From Enterococcus moraviensis ATCC BAA-383 (GTDB taxonomy: Bacteria > Bacillota > Bacilli > Lactobacillales > Enterococcaceae), in assembly GCF_000407445.1 (NCBI RefSeq), contig NZ_ASWB01000001.1:868001-932000 (forward strand): a stretch of DNA of 64,000 nt. Reading direction: 5' to 3'. The notes under the pieces were generated by a model, which saw nothing but the letters and a program-made list of their open reading frames with translations, had not been told where the DNA came from and did not search any database. Numbering within the stretch: the stretch's first letter is position 1; each line of letters opens with the position of its first letter. Positions 8,889 to 18,910 of the stretch are shown piece after piece. The position numbers and the translations under genes are program-made.

Positions 8889-9773
8889 TTAAATTTTTAA
8901 GAAACGACGCATTGAGATGATTGATCCTAACGACCCAATTGTCATTCCGATCACGATCATTAATAAATCAATCTGCCAAACAAATGATTCAGGTTTCAAT
9001 AGTGAATAATTTGAACTTAGCAATTGCGGGTTGAATAGTGTATAGAACTTTTGGTAACCAAATGTGAGTACCAAAATCGGGATGATTGCACCAATAAGTC
9101 CAATCCAAGCCCCTTCTATAAAGAATGGCCAACGAATATAACCATTTTTCGCACCAACTAAGCGCATAATTTGAATTTCTCTTTGACGAGAAAGAATTGT
9201 GATACGAATTGTATTAGATATCAAGAATACTGCGACAAACAATAGTAAAATTGCGGCACCCAGTCCCCATGTTCTAACTTTTCCTGCTATACTGAAAATT
9301 TTGTCTGAAGAAACACCACCATAATCTGCCTTAAATACATTTGGCAGTTTTGCAGCTTCCTTCGAGATTCTTTTTGTATCTGATGGTTCTTTAGCACTTA
9401 CATAATATACATCGTACAATGGATTGCTATCACCTTCGAATAGATTCCAAGCTTCACCCATTTGTTTTTGGATTTTCTTTAATTGCTTGTCTTTATTAGA
9501 ATATGAAATTGTTTCAACATTATCGATTTTGTTTAATTCTTTTTCCAGTTTTTGCATTTCATCTGGTGTTGTACCGATATCAACAAAAACAGAAACTGTC
9601 ACGTTTTCTTCAATATCTTTTGCTAATTTTGTTGCATTAAAAATTACTGCCATAAAAATCCCAACAAGGACTAAAGTAATCGTAACAGCACTGGCAGAAG
9701 CAATTGTCATCCACCCATTACGTTTTAAACTTTTGATACTTTCTAGGACGTGAGAAAAGAACGTTCTAATCAT
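8889..9773 (-). CDS. ftsX: Cell division ABC transporter permease FtsX
   Basis: A 294-residue protein starting MIRTFFSHVLESIKSLKRNGWMT, the usual FtsX N-terminus. It has one N-terminal membrane helix, an extracellular domain (about 50-170) and a three-helix C-terminal FtsX domain. With FtsE it transmits ATP hydrolysis to extracellular peptidoglycan hydrolases at the septum. The ATG at 9773 overlaps the ftsE stop by 8 bases. An in-frame ATG at 9782 (MATMIRT) sits only 3 bases from AAGGAG and is less likely; homology favours 9773, whose SD spacing of 12 is long but rescued by coupling. Confidence 0.93.
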   Translation of the reverse strand: MIRTFFSHVLESIKSLKRNGWMTIASASAVTITLVLVGIFMAVIFNATKLAKDIEENVTVSVFVDIGTTPDEMQKLEKELNKIDNVETISYSNKDKQLKKIQKQMGEAWNLFEGDSNPLYDVYYVSAKEPSDTKRISKEAAKLPNVFKADYGGVSSDKIFSIAGKVRTWGLGAAILLLFVAVFLISNTIRITILSRQREIQIMRLVGAKNGYIRWPFFIEGAWIGLIGAIIPILVLTFGYQKFYTLFNPQLLSSNYSLLKPESFVWQIDLLMIVIGMTIGSLGSIISMRRFLKI

Positions 9774-10452
9774 CGTAGCCATAGTCTCCTTCCGCTTGGT
9801 CTCGAATAATTCGGCCATTTTCAATGGCGATTACGCGATGACGGATCGTGTTTACAATCGTGCTATTGTGTGTTGCCATTACAACCGTTGTTCCTTGTGC
9901 ATTGATCCGATCCAACAGTTTCATGATTTCCCATGAGTTTTCTGGGTCAAGGTTACCTGTTGGTTCATCAGCAATTAGAACTTTCGGTGTATTTACGATT
10001 GCACGGGCAATCGAAACACGTTGTTGTTCCCCACCAGATAATTCACTTGGGAAGACTCTGACTTTATGTTTAAGTCCTACAAGATCAAGAACTTCCATTA
10101 CTCTTTTCTTGATATCTCTAGGCTTACGACCAACAACTTGCATTGCGTACGCAACATTTTCATATACCGTTTTCTTCGTTAATAATTTGTAATCTTGAAA
10201 GACGATACCAATTTCTCGTCTAAGGTATGGAACTTCTGAATTCTTGATTTTCATCAAATCATGACTTGCAACTTTCAAACGTCCTTTAGTTGCTTTTTCT
10301 TCACGGTACATTAATTTAATAAATGTTGATTTTCCGGCTCCAGAAGGGCCAACAACATAAACGAATTCACCCTGCTTTATTTCTACTGAAATATTTCGGA
10401 TAGCAGTTGTACCATTCGAATATTTCTTCATTACATCTTTCATTTCAATCAT
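9766..10452 (-). CDS. ftsE: Cell division ATP-binding protein FtsE
   Basis: A 228-residue ABC ATPase with Walker A GPSGAGKST, signature LSGGEQQR and Walker B VLIADEPTGNLDP. The sequence MIEMKDVMKKYSNGTTAIRNISVEIKQGEFVY is typical FtsE. It pairs with FtsX, whose gene overlaps its 3' end. An extended -10 (TGCTATAAT) lies about 40 bp upstream, after the prfB stop. Confidence 0.95.
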   Translation of the reverse strand: MIEMKDVMKKYSNGTTAIRNISVEIKQGEFVYVVGPSGAGKSTFIKLMYREEKATKGRLKVASHDLMKIKNSEVPYLRREIGIVFQDYKLLTKKTVYENVAYAMQVVGRKPRDIKKRVMEVLDLVGLKHKVRVFPSELSGGEQQRVSIARAIVNTPKVLIADEPTGNLDPENSWEIMKLLDRINAQGTTVVMATHNSTIVNTIRHRVIAIENGRIIRDQAEGDYGYDD

Positions 10453-10491
10453 GGCGTATTCTCTCCATCTCTGTTTTCTAGACTATCAATC

Positions 10492-10500
10492 ATTATAGCA
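10492..10500 (-). promoter_or_regulatory. Extended -10 promoter element of ftsEX
   Basis: The minus strand reads TGCTATAAT, a TGn-extended consensus -10. No good -35 is present at 17 bp, which is tolerated with an extended -10. It lies 40 bp upstream of the ftsE ATG in the 107-bp prfB-ftsE gap. Confidence 0.5.
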
Positions 10501-10559
10501 TGACTTTGTTTCAAGGCTCTTTCAACAGTTTACAATTTTGTTTCATTTCTGTGAAGTCA

Positions 10560-11661
10560 TCAATTCAATTTTTGTTTTAAGTAAGCATCGATAAAACCAT
10601 CTAAGTCTCCATCCATTACTGCTTGCACATTTCCAGTTTCATAATTCGTACGATGGTCTTTGACCATTGAATACGGATGGAAAACATAAGAACGAATTTG
10701 TGATCCCCAGCCGATTTCTAATTGTTCACCGCGTAAAGATGCTGCTTCTTGCGCTTTTTTATCCATTTCTAATTGATATAACTTCGCTTTCAACATCCCC
10801 ATCGCTTGCTCTCGGTTTTTTAGTTGAGAACGTTGGGCTTGACTTGCAACGACGGTTCCAGTTGGAATATGTGTGATTCGAACCGCTGATTCTGTCTTAT
10901 TGATGTGCTGACCACCCGCACCACTCGCACGATACGTATCCACTTTTAAATCATCGGTATTGATATCGATCTCAACATTTTCATCCAATTCCGGCATAAT
11001 ATCAACTGAACAAAAAGAAGTATGACGACGTTTGGCCGAATCAAATGGTGAAATACGGACTAAACGATGAACCCCTTTTTCTGATTTTAAATAACCATAT
11101 GCATTATATCCTTTGATTAAAAGTGTGACACTTTTAATGCCTGCTTCATCTCCAGATTGATAATCCAATGTTTCCACTTGAAATCCATGACTTTCAGCCC
11201 AACGAGTATACATTCGAAGTAACATGCTGCCCCAATCTTGTGACTCTGTTCCACCTGCTCCAGGATGAAGTTCCATGATAACATTATTTTTATCATAAGG
11301 CTCGTTTAACAGTAAAGATAGTTCATAAATGCTTAACTTTTCTTTTAAAGCTAATAAACGATCTTCCAGTTCAGTTTGGGTTTCTCCATCATATTCTTCT
11401 TGTTGCATGTCACTCATGATTTCCAATTCTTCCAATTCATCTGCAAATTGATGAAATTGTTGATATTTTTCTTTGTAAGAATTCGTTTCATTGATCAATT
11501 GTTGTGCCGTTTCCGCATTATCCCAAAAACCAGGTTCTGCCATTCTGCTTTCAGCTTCTGCAATGTCTTCCTCTAACTGATCTAAGTCAAAGAGACCCCC
11601 TGAAGCTAGTAATTGATTGATTCATTTCATCTAAAATAGTTCGGATTTCAGCATTTTCCAT
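10560..11661 (-). CDS. prfB: Peptide chain release factor 2, with programmed +1 frameshift
   Basis: RF2 recognises UGA and UAA stop codons. The main frame contains the SPF recognition motif ([11 protein letters not shown]) and the GGQ catalytic motif ([10 protein letters not shown]). Translation begins at the ATG at 11661 in the zero frame, runs 24 codons ([20 protein letters not shown]...) to CTT TGA C, and shifts +1 to continue DLDQLEED into the long frame. The joined product is about 366 residues, normal for the family. The AGGGGG internal SD, CTT slippery codon and UGA are all present. It follows secA, after the secA terminator region, with AAGGAAG as RBS. Confidence 0.96.
11587..11600 (-). 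promoter_or_regulatory. prfB autoregulatory frameshift site
   Basis: On the minus strand AGGGGG is followed by TCT CTT TGA C. The AGGGGG pairs with 16S rRNA, tRNA-Leu slips from CTT, and the UGA is a poor stop when RF2 is scarce, so RF2 level controls its own synthesis. The usual TAT before CTT is here TCT. Confidence 0.95.
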
Positions 11662-11707
11662 GATATTTTCTTCCTTTCACGTTCAATAGTCTATTTTACA
11701 AATAAAT

Positions 11708-11733
11708 GAAGGCGAGGCGAACGCCTCACCTTC
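11708..11733 (-). terminator. Terminator after secA
   Basis: A 12-bp GC-rich stem GAAGGTGAGGCG/CGCCTCGCCTTC with a 2-base centre (one G-T pair), 8 bp past the secA stop on the minus strand. It is followed by ATTTATTT, a weak T-rich tail. Confidence 0.7.
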
Positions 11734-11741
11734 ATCAATTG

Positions 11742-14273
11742 TTATTGACCTTTACCGTGGCAATTTTTATATTTCTTGCCGCTGCCGCATGGACAAGGAT
11801 CATTACGGCCAATTTTGTCATCAACATGAATTGGTTTCTTTTTAGCACTTGTGTTGCTTTGAGGCTCTTCTTCTTCTGTTGGATGAACAGCTTCGCCTTG
11901 TGCTACTTGTTCACGTTGGACATTTTGGCGAATTTCAGATTTCATAAATAGACGTGTTACTTCGTATTCGATAGCTCCAATCATTTCTTCAAACATATTG
12001 TATCCTTCTGTTTGATATTCAACCAATGGATTGTTTTGTCCGTAAGCGCGTAAGCCAACTGATTGACGTAATTGGTCCATTGCATCGATATGATCTGTCC
12101 ATTTCGTATCTACAACACGCAGTATAACAACTTTTTGGAATTCCAAAATTTGTTCAGGCCCGTTTAATTGTTCTACTTTGACATCATAGACTTCTTGCGC
12201 ACGTTTTACTAAATATGCTTTGATTTCTTCTGGTGTTTTTCCGTCTAAATCAGCTTTAGAGATGCTGTCTTCATGGACTAATGTTGAAGAAGTAAAATCA
12301 ACGATACCATCAAGATTCCAGTTTTCTTTATCTAATTGAGTATGGCTATCAACAACACGAGTAATCGTACGTTTCACCATATTTAATAATGTATCTGTTA
12401 ACTCAGTATCTTCCATAATAACTTCTTGGCGTTGTGCGTAAATAACTTCACGCTGCTCACGCATTACATCATCATACTGTAAAACATTCTTACGTGTATC
12501 GTAGTTATTACCTTCAACACGTTTTTGAACTGATTCAACTTGTTTGCTTAACATTTTACTTTGGATTACTGCATCTGCTTCTTCAATATTCATACGATCC
12601 AAGAATGCTTTGATTCGTTCTGAACCAAAACGTTTCATTAGATCATCTTCAAGAGAAAGGTAGAATTGAGAAACCCCTGGATCTCCCTGACGACCAGCAC
12701 GACCACGTAATTGATTATCAATACGGCGTGATTCGTGACGTTCTGTACCGATTACAGCTAAACCGCCAAGTTCGATAACGCCCAAACCAAGCTTGATATC
12801 TGTTCCACGACCAGCCATGTTAGTAGCAATCGTTACTGCTCCTTTTTGACCAGCGTTCATGATGATTTCTGCTTCTTTAAAGTGATTTTTCGCATTTAAT
12901 ACTTCATGTGGTACTTTTTCTTGATTTAATAACTCTGATAATAATTCAGACGTTTCAACAGCCACTGTACCAACTAAAACTGGTTGCCCATTGTGGTAAC
13001 GTTCTTTAATATCTTGAACTACTGCTTTGAATTTGCTTTGTAGTGTTGGGTAAAGCAAATCTGCACGGTCATCACGAATGATTGGACGGTTCGTCGGAAT
13101 TTGGAAAACTTGGATGTTATAGATTTCACGGAATTCTTCTTCTTCTGTTTTAGCAGTACCAGTCATCCCAGCTAATTTCTTATACATACGGAAATAGTTT
13201 TGGAATGTGATTGTTGCCATTGTTTTTGTTTCATCTTCGATTTCTACGCCTTCTTTGGCTTCGATTGCTTGGTGTAAACCATCTGAGTAACGACGACCAT
13301 CCATGATACGTCCAGTAAATTGGTCAACAATCAGAACTTTACCTTCTTGAACCACGTAATCAATATCACGAAGCATGATAAAGTTCGCACGCAACGCTTG
13401 ATCCATATGGTGTGTTAAAGCTGTATTTTCGATATCATATAAGTTGTCTAATCCAAAGTTTTCTTCCGCCTTTTCGATCCCAGCTTCTGTTAAACTAATT
13501 GTTTTAGATTGAACATCGATTTTGTAATCTTCTTCTTCTTTTAGACGCTTAACGAAATTATCTGTACGTGTATAAAGTGCTGTTGATTTTTCAGCTTGAC
13601 CAGAAATAATCAACGGTGTACGAGCTTCATCAATCAAAATCGAATCGACCTCATCCACGATTGCATAGTTCAATGGACGTTGTACCATTTGATTACGGTA
13701 AACAACCATATTATCACGTAAATAATCAAATCCTAATTCATTATTCGTACTGTAAGTGATGTCGCAGTTGTATGCATCGCGTTTTTCTTCAGAGGTTTTT
13801 GAATTGATATTTAGTCCTACTGTCAGTCCTAAGAAATTGTACAATTCACCCATCTCATCTGAGTCACGAGTTGCTAAATATTCATTGACGGTTACGACAT
13901 GAACACCTTCACCTGTCAATGCATTCAAGTAAACAGGCATTGTAGCTGTCAAGGTTTTCCCTTCACCTGTTCTCATTTCTGGGATGTTCCCATCGTGTAA
14001 GACAATACCACCCATTAATTGAACGTGGTATGGATACAACCCTAACACACGTTTAGCTGCTTCACGAACAACCGCAAACGCTTCTGGTAATAACTGATCT
14101 AACGTTTCACCTTTTTGGTAACGCGCTTTGAATTCATCTGTCTTTGCTTTCAATTGTTCATCGCTCAATGCTGCAATAGCTGAAGCATGAGATTCAACTT
14201 GGCTTGCAATACCATCCAAGCGTTTTAATTCTTTTTTATCATTCTCAATCATTTTTTTTAAAAAATTCGCCAT
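11742..14273 (-). CDS. secA: Preprotein translocase ATPase SecA
   Basis: An 843-residue motor for Sec-dependent export. It shows Walker [10 protein letters not shown] near residue 100, the DEVD box, the [18 protein letters not shown] segment, GRGTDIKLG and [11 protein letters not shown] helicase motifs, and a C-terminal zinc-binding tail ([14 protein letters not shown]) for SecB/ribosome contact. The start is the ATG at 14273 ([19 protein letters not shown]), as in relatives; a TTG seven codons upstream is possible but disfavoured. The RBS AAGGAAC is 12-13 bases away. It is the first gene of the secA-prfB pair. Confidence 0.97.
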   Translation of the reverse strand: MANFLKKMIENDKKELKRLDGIASQVESHASAIAALSDEQLKAKTDEFKARYQKGETLDQLLPEAFAVVREAAKRVLGLYPYHVQLMGGIVLHDGNIPEMRTGEGKTLTATMPVYLNALTGEGVHVVTVNEYLATRDSDEMGELYNFLGLTVGLNINSKTSEEKRDAYNCDITYSTNNELGFDYLRDNMVVYRNQMVQRPLNYAIVDEVDSILIDEARTPLIISGQAEKSTALYTRTDNFVKRLKEEEDYKIDVQSKTISLTEAGIEKAEENFGLDNLYDIENTALTHHMDQALRANFIMLRDIDYVVQEGKVLIVDQFTGRIMDGRRYSDGLHQAIEAKEGVEIEDETKTMATITFQNYFRMYKKLAGMTGTAKTEEEEFREIYNIQVFQIPTNRPIIRDDRADLLYPTLQSKFKAVVQDIKERYHNGQPVLVGTVAVETSELLSELLNQEKVPHEVLNAKNHFKEAEIIMNAGQKGAVTIATNMAGRGTDIKLGLGVIELGGLAVIGTERHESRRIDNQLRGRAGRQGDPGVSQFYLSLEDDLMKRFGSERIKAFLDRMNIEEADAVIQSKMLSKQVESVQKRVEGNNYDTRKNVLQYDDVMREQREVIYAQRQEVIMEDTELTDTLLNMVKRTITRVVDSHTQLDKENWNLDGIVDFTSSTLVHEDSISKADLDGKTPEEIKAYLVKRAQEVYDVKVEQLNGPEQILEFQKVVILRVVDTKWTDHIDAMDQLRQSVGLRAYGQNNPLVEYQTEGYNMFEEMIGAIEYEVTRLFMKSEIRQNVQREQVAQGEAVHPTEEEEPQSNTSAKKKPIHVDDKIGRNDPCPCGSGKKYKNCHGKGQ

Positions 14274-14604
14274 GTTTTTATGTGTTCCTTTCAATAAACT
14301 CTATTTATTTTTTGCACTAAATGCACAATCATCCTTTCTATTTTATCATTAGTTGCTAAGAAAGGAAATAACTTCTCTTAATATTAATTATATATTGTCT
14401 TATTTTTTATGTACATATGCTTTAAATAAGGAAAGAGACTGCGGCAAAACGTGTGCCGTCCTGCTTCAGTCTCTTAAAATTGACTATCTGAAAAGAATTA
14501 CCTCCGATACCAATTTCCTCAAATATCTAGTGGATAAAAATTCAAATCAACATTTTCGAATTTTTATTCGTTAAATCAGTGGCTAAATCTCTAGCCCAAT
14601 TAAT
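14274..14604. other. secA leader and hpf terminator region, no gene
   Basis: This 330-bp gap holds the hpf terminator (14433-14475), the AT-rich secA leader and a short TGCA...TGCA dyad near 14320. No open frame with a ribosome binding site was found on either strand. Confidence 0.6.
14433..14475 (-). terminator. Terminator downstream of hpf
   Basis: Outer stem AAGAGACTG/CAGTCTCTT with an inner CGGCA/TGCCG hairpin, about 130 bp past the hpf stop. The inner loop carries CAAAACGT, a motif shared with two other hairpins in this window (18921 and 35869). Confidence 0.65.
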
Positions 14605-15156
14605 TTAGTCTGTTTCGATTAAACCATATTTGCCATCTTTACGACGGTAAACAATACTGGTTCCATTAGTTTCTGAATCTTCAAAGATAAAGAAGTTATG
14701 TCCTAACATGTTCATTTGTAAAACAGCTTCTTCACTATCCATTGGTTTTAATGAAAGACGTTTTGTACGAACGATGTCTAATTCTGGCGTTTCATCTGGT
14801 GTTTCTTCACCATTTAAGAAAATAGCTGCTTTAGCGGTATTCATCCCTGTTTCACGAGATTTACGGTTAATTTTTGTTTTAAATTTACGAATTTGTCGCT
14901 CTAATTTATCTACAACTAAATCAACACTTGCATATAAATCAGGTGATGTTTCTTCGGCACGTAAAACTAAATAAGGTAGAGGAATAGTAACCTCGACTTT
15001 TGCTGTTTTCTCAGTGTAAACTTTTAAATTCACATGAACAGTCGCTTCAGGTGAATCACTGAAATAACGTTCTAGTTTACCAACTTTTTTCTCTACATAG
15101 TCTCGGATTGCTTCAGTAACTTCGATGTTTTCTCCACGCACATTATATCTAAACAT
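14605..15156 (-). CDS. hpf: Ribosome hibernation-promoting factor, long form
   Basis: A 183-residue long-type HPF. The N-terminal S30AE/YfiA domain (MFRYNVRGENIEVTEAIRDYVEKKVGKLERYF) binds the 30S decoding site. The C-terminal domain (EEAVLQMNMLGHNFFIFEDSETNGTSIVYRRKDGKYGLIE) makes ribosome dimers (100S). The ATG at 15156 is chosen because AAAGGGG is 8 bases upstream and the family starts here. A consensus promoter and a leader hairpin lie upstream. It stands between secA and the com genes as a single unit. Confidence 0.95.
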   Translation of the reverse strand: MFRYNVRGENIEVTEAIRDYVEKKVGKLERYFSDSPEATVHVNLKVYTEKTAKVEVTIPLPYLVLRAEETSPDLYASVDLVVDKLERQIRKFKTKINRKSRETGMNTAKAAIFLNGEETPDETPELDIVRTKRLSLKPMDSEEAVLQMNMLGHNFFIFEDSETNGTSIVYRRKDGKYGLIETD

Positions 15157-15183
15157 AACGATTACCCCTTTCATCTGCCACTA

Positions 15184-15257
15184 AAGAAGGAATAAAAGGA
15201 CCACTCTGTTATCCTTCTTCTTATTTCTATTATAACGAATTATATTCCTTTTGCCAA
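15184..15257 (-). promoter_or_regulatory. hpf promoter and leader hairpin
   Basis: On the minus strand TTGGCA (15257-15252) and TATAAT (15234-15229) are 17 bp apart, a near-consensus sigma-A promoter. The transcribed leader contains an AAGAAGGA/TCCTTCTT dyad (15219-15212 and 15191-15184) that could fold ahead of the RBS. Confidence 0.6.
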
Positions 15258-15293
15258 CAAAATTGCGGTCGATTTTTTATTTTAATTGTTCCG

Positions 15294-15980
15294 TTATCTT
15301 GCGAGAGAAAACGTATACAACTTTGAAGGGCTTTTTTCTAAAATAACTTGTGCTGCATGAAAAATTGTTCGCCCCGTTGTGTAAATGTCATCTACCAGCA
15401 GAACCTCTCGATTTTGCACTTCTCGTTGCCCTTCTTTTGTTAGCTCGAAGGGTTGAGTTAATTCCATTCGCTCTTTCCGTGTTTTTTGCACTTGGGATAT
15501 GCCATCTTCAAAACGAATAAGATAAGGCTGGTAGAAAATGTTGGCTGCTTCTAGCAATCCCTCAACTTGATTGAATCCTCGAGTCTCCATTCGTTTACTG
15601 GAAATAGGCATTGGAACCACCAAAAGATCTTTTTTTTGTTTAAAGTACTCTTGCAAAAAAGGAGCAAAACTATATCTAAGTTTGTAATGCCCTTTAAATT
15701 TGTACGCTTCAAACCATTCTTGCATGGCTTCATTGTATGAAAAAAGAGCTTCGTGGTGAAAATCATAACTTGGATAATGACGTTGCCATTTTATGCAGTC
15801 GCCACAATACTTCTTATTCGTTTGACGTTGACAGCCTTGGCAACAATTTTTTGTTTCCAGTAAATGAAAGCTGCTGACACATTGCAAACACAACTGTTCT
15901 GTTATTATTTTTTGAGGTAAAAAAATCTCTTTAAATGTCAGATTTCTGCTGATCAATCGATTGCAATAATTACATTTCAT
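15294..15980 (-). CDS. comFC: ComF family phosphoribosyltransferase-like protein (ComFC)
   Basis: A 228-residue ComFC/GntX protein. Four CxxC-type cysteine pairs in the first 75 residues (CNYC, CLQC, CCQGC, CGDC) form a zinc site. A C-terminal type I phosphoribosyltransferase fold has the PRPP loop VLLVDDIYTTGRT. It acts in the cytoplasm in uptake of transforming DNA together with ComFA. The ATG at 15980 lies inside the end of comFA (11-base overlap), so it is translationally coupled; a TTG one codon upstream is possible. Confidence 0.92.
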   Translation of the reverse strand: MKCNYCNRLISRNLTFKEIFLPQKIITEQLCLQCVSSFHLLETKNCCQGCQRQTNKKYCGDCIKWQRHYPSYDFHHEALFSYNEAMQEWFEAYKFKGHYKLRYSFAPFLQEYFKQKKDLLVVPMPISSKRMETRGFNQVEGLLEAANIFYQPYLIRFEDGISQVQKTRKERMELTQPFELTKEGQREVQNREVLLVDDIYTTGRTIFHAAQVILEKSPSKLYTFSLAR

Positions 15981-17298
15981 CAAGTAACTCTCTTTCTAAA
16001 CCTAAAGTATTCATTTCTACGATCTGCTGAATCGCACTATTCATTGCTTTCGTACAGCCATCATGTAAAAACCACACTTCTCCGGCTGTGTATTCTTTTT
16101 TCCTGTCGACTCGCCCAGCAATCTGAACCAGCGCAGAGGTAGCAAATACATCATGATTCGAACCTAAAACAATCACCGAAACACCATCAAAAGTCACTCC
16201 TCTTTCTAATATTGTAGAGGTTATCAGAATTCTATATGCTTTATTCCTCATGTTTAAAACCTTTTCTAAACGTTCTGGATCTTGTGAATGAACACACGCT
16301 ATTGGAATGTTTAAAAAAATTTTTTCAATAGCCTTTTTCAGTTGTTCCATTAAAGAAATACTTGGACAAAAAATCAATACATCATTTTTGCTGACTAGTG
16401 TGTGGATTTTATCCCGTAATGGCTTAGGACAGTTACCTTTTTTGATTTTTTCATGCCACTTATAACACCACTTTTTCTTTGGGACCGGCAAAATTCTTCG
16501 GTGATAGCGTGCAGGTAAAATGCTAATCTGCACTTCATTTTTGGTATTCTTTTCAGTTAGCTCCTTTGTAGGCGTTGCAGTAAGATAAACCAAAGAACAT
16601 GTTTTCTTGATTGCTTGCTCTACACCATATTGCAACTGCAAATTTCCAACAAATGGAAAAGCGTCCACTTCATCAATGATCAATACATCAAAAGCTTGAT
16701 AAAAATGCAACAATTGATGCGTTGTACAGACTATTAACTTCGTATAGGCATAGTCTTCTTTCATATTCCCATGTAAAAGGATAGCTGGTTCGTCAGGAAA
16801 AACTGCTTGGATTCTTGGAAAAAGCTCCAAACAGACATCTACTCTGGGCGAGGCAATCCCAACTCGATACCCTCTTTCTAAAGAATAGTGAATCGTTTGA
16901 AACAACATTTCTGTCTTTCCAGCGCCAGTAACAGCCCAAATCATTCGAGATTCCGCTTTTTTTACAGAAGCAACTAATGCGTCAGAAACTTGTTGTTGCC
17001 CCTCAGTTAATTCTCCTTTCCATGCAAAGTGAACCCTTCTTTTTATAGGATTTGGCTCTGGTAAATGATAAAAAAATCGACCTGTGTCTACCCTTCCTAA
17101 TTGAATACATTCTGGGCAATAGTAGTATTGATTCATTAACCGCACTGTATGTTTCAATTGAACCTGACCACAACGTAAACATTGAATTTTATGATCATTC
17201 ACTTCTTTCATCGTGGGTAATTTTTGACCTTCTTCCACGAGAATTTCATTATCCTTGATCTCTTTTTTTAGAACTTTTCTTCCCCATAATTCTTCCAT
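15970..17298 (-). CDS. comFA: Competence DNA helicase-like ATPase ComFA
   Basis: A 442-residue DEAD-like helicase. An N-terminal zinc finger (CLRCGQ...YYCPEC) precedes Walker A AVTGAGKTEM, DEAD-type box IIDEVDAF, motif III YLTATPT and motif VI QIAGRVDRK. It drives single-stranded DNA import during competence. RBS GGAGGGGG lies 4 bases from the ATG. It forms an operon with comFC. No convincing ComX (cin) box was seen upstream, so its control is not evident here. Confidence 0.94.
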   Translation of the reverse strand: MEELWGRKVLKKEIKDNEILVEEGQKLPTMKEVNDHKIQCLRCGQVQLKHTVRLMNQYYYCPECIQLGRVDTGRFFYHLPEPNPIKRRVHFAWKGELTEGQQQVSDALVASVKKAESRMIWAVTGAGKTEMLFQTIHYSLERGYRVGIASPRVDVCLELFPRIQAVFPDEPAILLHGNMKEDYAYTKLIVCTTHQLLHFYQAFDVLIIDEVDAFPFVGNLQLQYGVEQAIKKTCSLVYLTATPTKELTEKNTKNEVQISILPARYHRRILPVPKKKWCYKWHEKIKKGNCPKPLRDKIHTLVSKNDVLIFCPSISLMEQLKKAIEKIFLNIPIACVHSQDPERLEKVLNMRNKAYRILITSTILERGVTFDGVSVIVLGSNHDVFATSALVQIAGRVDRKKEYTAGEVWFLHDGCTKAMNSAIQQIVEMNTLGLERELLDEM

Positions 17299-17376
17299 TT
17301 TCCCCCTCCATAATTAAACTACGCATTTTCCTTCTATTTTTTTTAATTAAAAAGTGAAAATTGCTGGAAGTATACA

Positions 17377-17421
17377 AAAAACGCAACTGAGCCACTGTTT
17401 TAGTGGTTCAGTTGCGTTTTT
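17377..17421 (-). terminator. Strong terminator between the 281-residue gene and comFA
   Basis: A 20-bp stem (AAAAACGCAACTGAGCCACT with AGTGGTTCAGTTGCGTTTTT) with a 5-base loop, 8 bp past the stop of the upstream minus-strand gene. Symmetrical A and T ends could work in both directions. Confidence 0.9.
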
Positions 17422-17428
17422 AAATGAA

Positions 17429-18274
17429 TCAGAAATCAGCCCAATCCTCTTCGTTCATTTTCTCGATGATTTGTTGGGCATAGAGTGCATAATACGTTTT
17501 TTCACCATGCTCTATCACATAGTTAAGATGCTTTTCCGCCTGAGCAAACGTCGCTGAATTAAAGTAACTCCTCCCTATTTCAAAATGTATGCTTACTTTT
17601 TTTAGCAGCTCTTGCTCCGTAGCAAGAAAATCAAATAATTTCGTTAAAAGTTTTTTGTCATTCGTTAAAACTAAATAGTGGCGGTGAAATATAGTCTCTA
17701 AAGAATCATAGAATGGAATAAGTCGCTTAGGAAATTTTTTTTGATTTCTCAAGGCCCTAACATCATCAATTGTCTGTTTTAACCCTTGTAAATCATTGCT
17801 TTCTTTGTAGTAATTGCCAAGTAAATTATAGTATTGAAGTTTTAAATCTAGCGTTCCTTTTTCAAGATTGATGCCCTCTAAATGCCCAGTCATTCCAACA
17901 AAATCTCCATCATAGTAATCTGACATTGCCTGAAAATAGTTTTTATAATTACTAATTCCTATTTTATTGTAAAAAGGTCTTTCTACTAATTGTAGATTTA
18001 TTTCAGTATACTTTCTGTGATCACAATTCATCGTCAAAATAGTGCGAATCTGTAAAACCCTTTTTCTGATTTTTAGTGAAATTGTTAACAACAAAAACAA
18101 GAGAAAGAATAGAATAAATGTTGCCACATTGTCATGCAAAATAATTAATGTCAGCAGCGGAATAAATAATACAAAACCGATTATCCCTAGTATCAACCAA
18201 TAGGTTCTTAAACGCTTTACCTCTTTAACATATTCTGCAGCTGTTTTCTGCTCCTCTTTCATTTGCCGTCTCAT
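17429..18274 (-). CDS. Membrane protein with TPR-like cytoplasmic domain, function unknown
   Basis: A 281-residue protein not recognised as a named family. Residues about 25-70 hold two adjacent hydrophobic helices (WLILGIIGFVLFIPLLTLIIL and ATFILFFLLFLLLTISL). The rest is soluble and helical with spacing that suggests TPR-like repeats (LQYYNLLGNYYKESNDLQ, HFEIGRSYFNSATFAQAEKHLNYVIEHG, YALYAQQIIEKM). A role as a membrane-tethered scaffold is inference. Its ATG overlaps the stop of the upstream 190-residue gene (ATGA), so the two are coupled and probably work together. A strong terminator follows. Confidence 0.75.
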   Translation of the reverse strand: MRRQMKEEQKTAAEYVKEVKRLRTYWLILGIIGFVLFIPLLTLIILHDNVATFILFFLLFLLLTISLKIRKRVLQIRTILTMNCDHRKYTEINLQLVERPFYNKIGISNYKNYFQAMSDYYDGDFVGMTGHLEGINLEKGTLDLKLQYYNLLGNYYKESNDLQGLKQTIDDVRALRNQKKFPKRLIPFYDSLETIFHRHYLVLTNDKKLLTKLFDFLATEQELLKKVSIHFEIGRSYFNSATFAQAEKHLNYVIEHGEKTYYALYAQQIIEKMNEEDWADF

Positions 18275-18843
18275 ATCCTCACCTTTACCTTATCGTGCTC
18301 TAGCTTTAGTTCTTCATAATAGTATACGTAATTCACAACACCTTTGTAATTATAGGTAAATATATTCGTTGGCCTTTGACCATTGATTTTCAAATTTTTA
18401 ATTTCTTTGCTACGTGTACTCCTAATAAAAAATAATGATTCCCCAAAAGATTTATGAATCTCTTTATCTGAATAAAAAGGTACATTTTCAATCGAACGCA
18501 TCATTTCCAATTGGTTTTTTATTGCATCAGTATCACTTATTGAGGTCTCCTCATCAGAAAAAAAATCTTCCCATTCGCTTGTTTGAATGATTTCATAATT
18601 TTTGCGTCCATTGCTCTCTTTCGCTTTCATGATAACAATTTTCAAATTACTACCATCTGCTAAAAATACATCGATATGGTCTTTTTCTTCCTGCTGAAAA
18701 ACAATTTGTTCTGATCCAATCCCTGAAAATTTTAAGGCTTGATATATCGTGTGTGCATAATTCTTTTTGATATACCCCGCGATAAAAAAAGACGTCATTA
18801 TCATCCCTAAAAACAATCCAAAAACCAACACTTTTCTTTTCAT
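18271..18843 (-). CDS. Single-pass membrane protein, function unknown
   Basis: A 190-residue protein with one N-terminal membrane helix (VLVFGLFLGMIMTSFFIAGYI, about 5-25), no lipobox and no evident signal-peptidase site, then an extracytoplasmic soluble domain. Not recognised. It is the first gene of a two-gene unit with the TPR-like membrane protein. Its promoter region also holds the terminator of the EIIB gene. The pair sits between competence and PTS genes but nothing links it to either. Confidence 0.7.
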   Translation of the reverse strand: MKRKVLVFGLFLGMIMTSFFIAGYIKKNYAHTIYQALKFSGIGSEQIVFQQEEKDHIDVFLADGSNLKIVIMKAKESNGRKNYEIIQTSEWEDFFSDEETSISDTDAIKNQLEMMRSIENVPFYSDKEIHKSFGESLFFIRSTRSKEIKNLKINGQRPTNIFTYNYKGVVNYVYYYEELKLEHDKVKVRI

Positions 18844-18910
18844 TTTAACTTACATCCACCCCTTTACTATCTTTATATTTTACCAAATCAAGCATTTTTT
18901 TCAACACATC

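Noticed and set aside
17299-17376. ComX/cin-box for comFA
   Set aside because: Only a weak TGCGTAGT resemblance to TACGAATA; not convincing.
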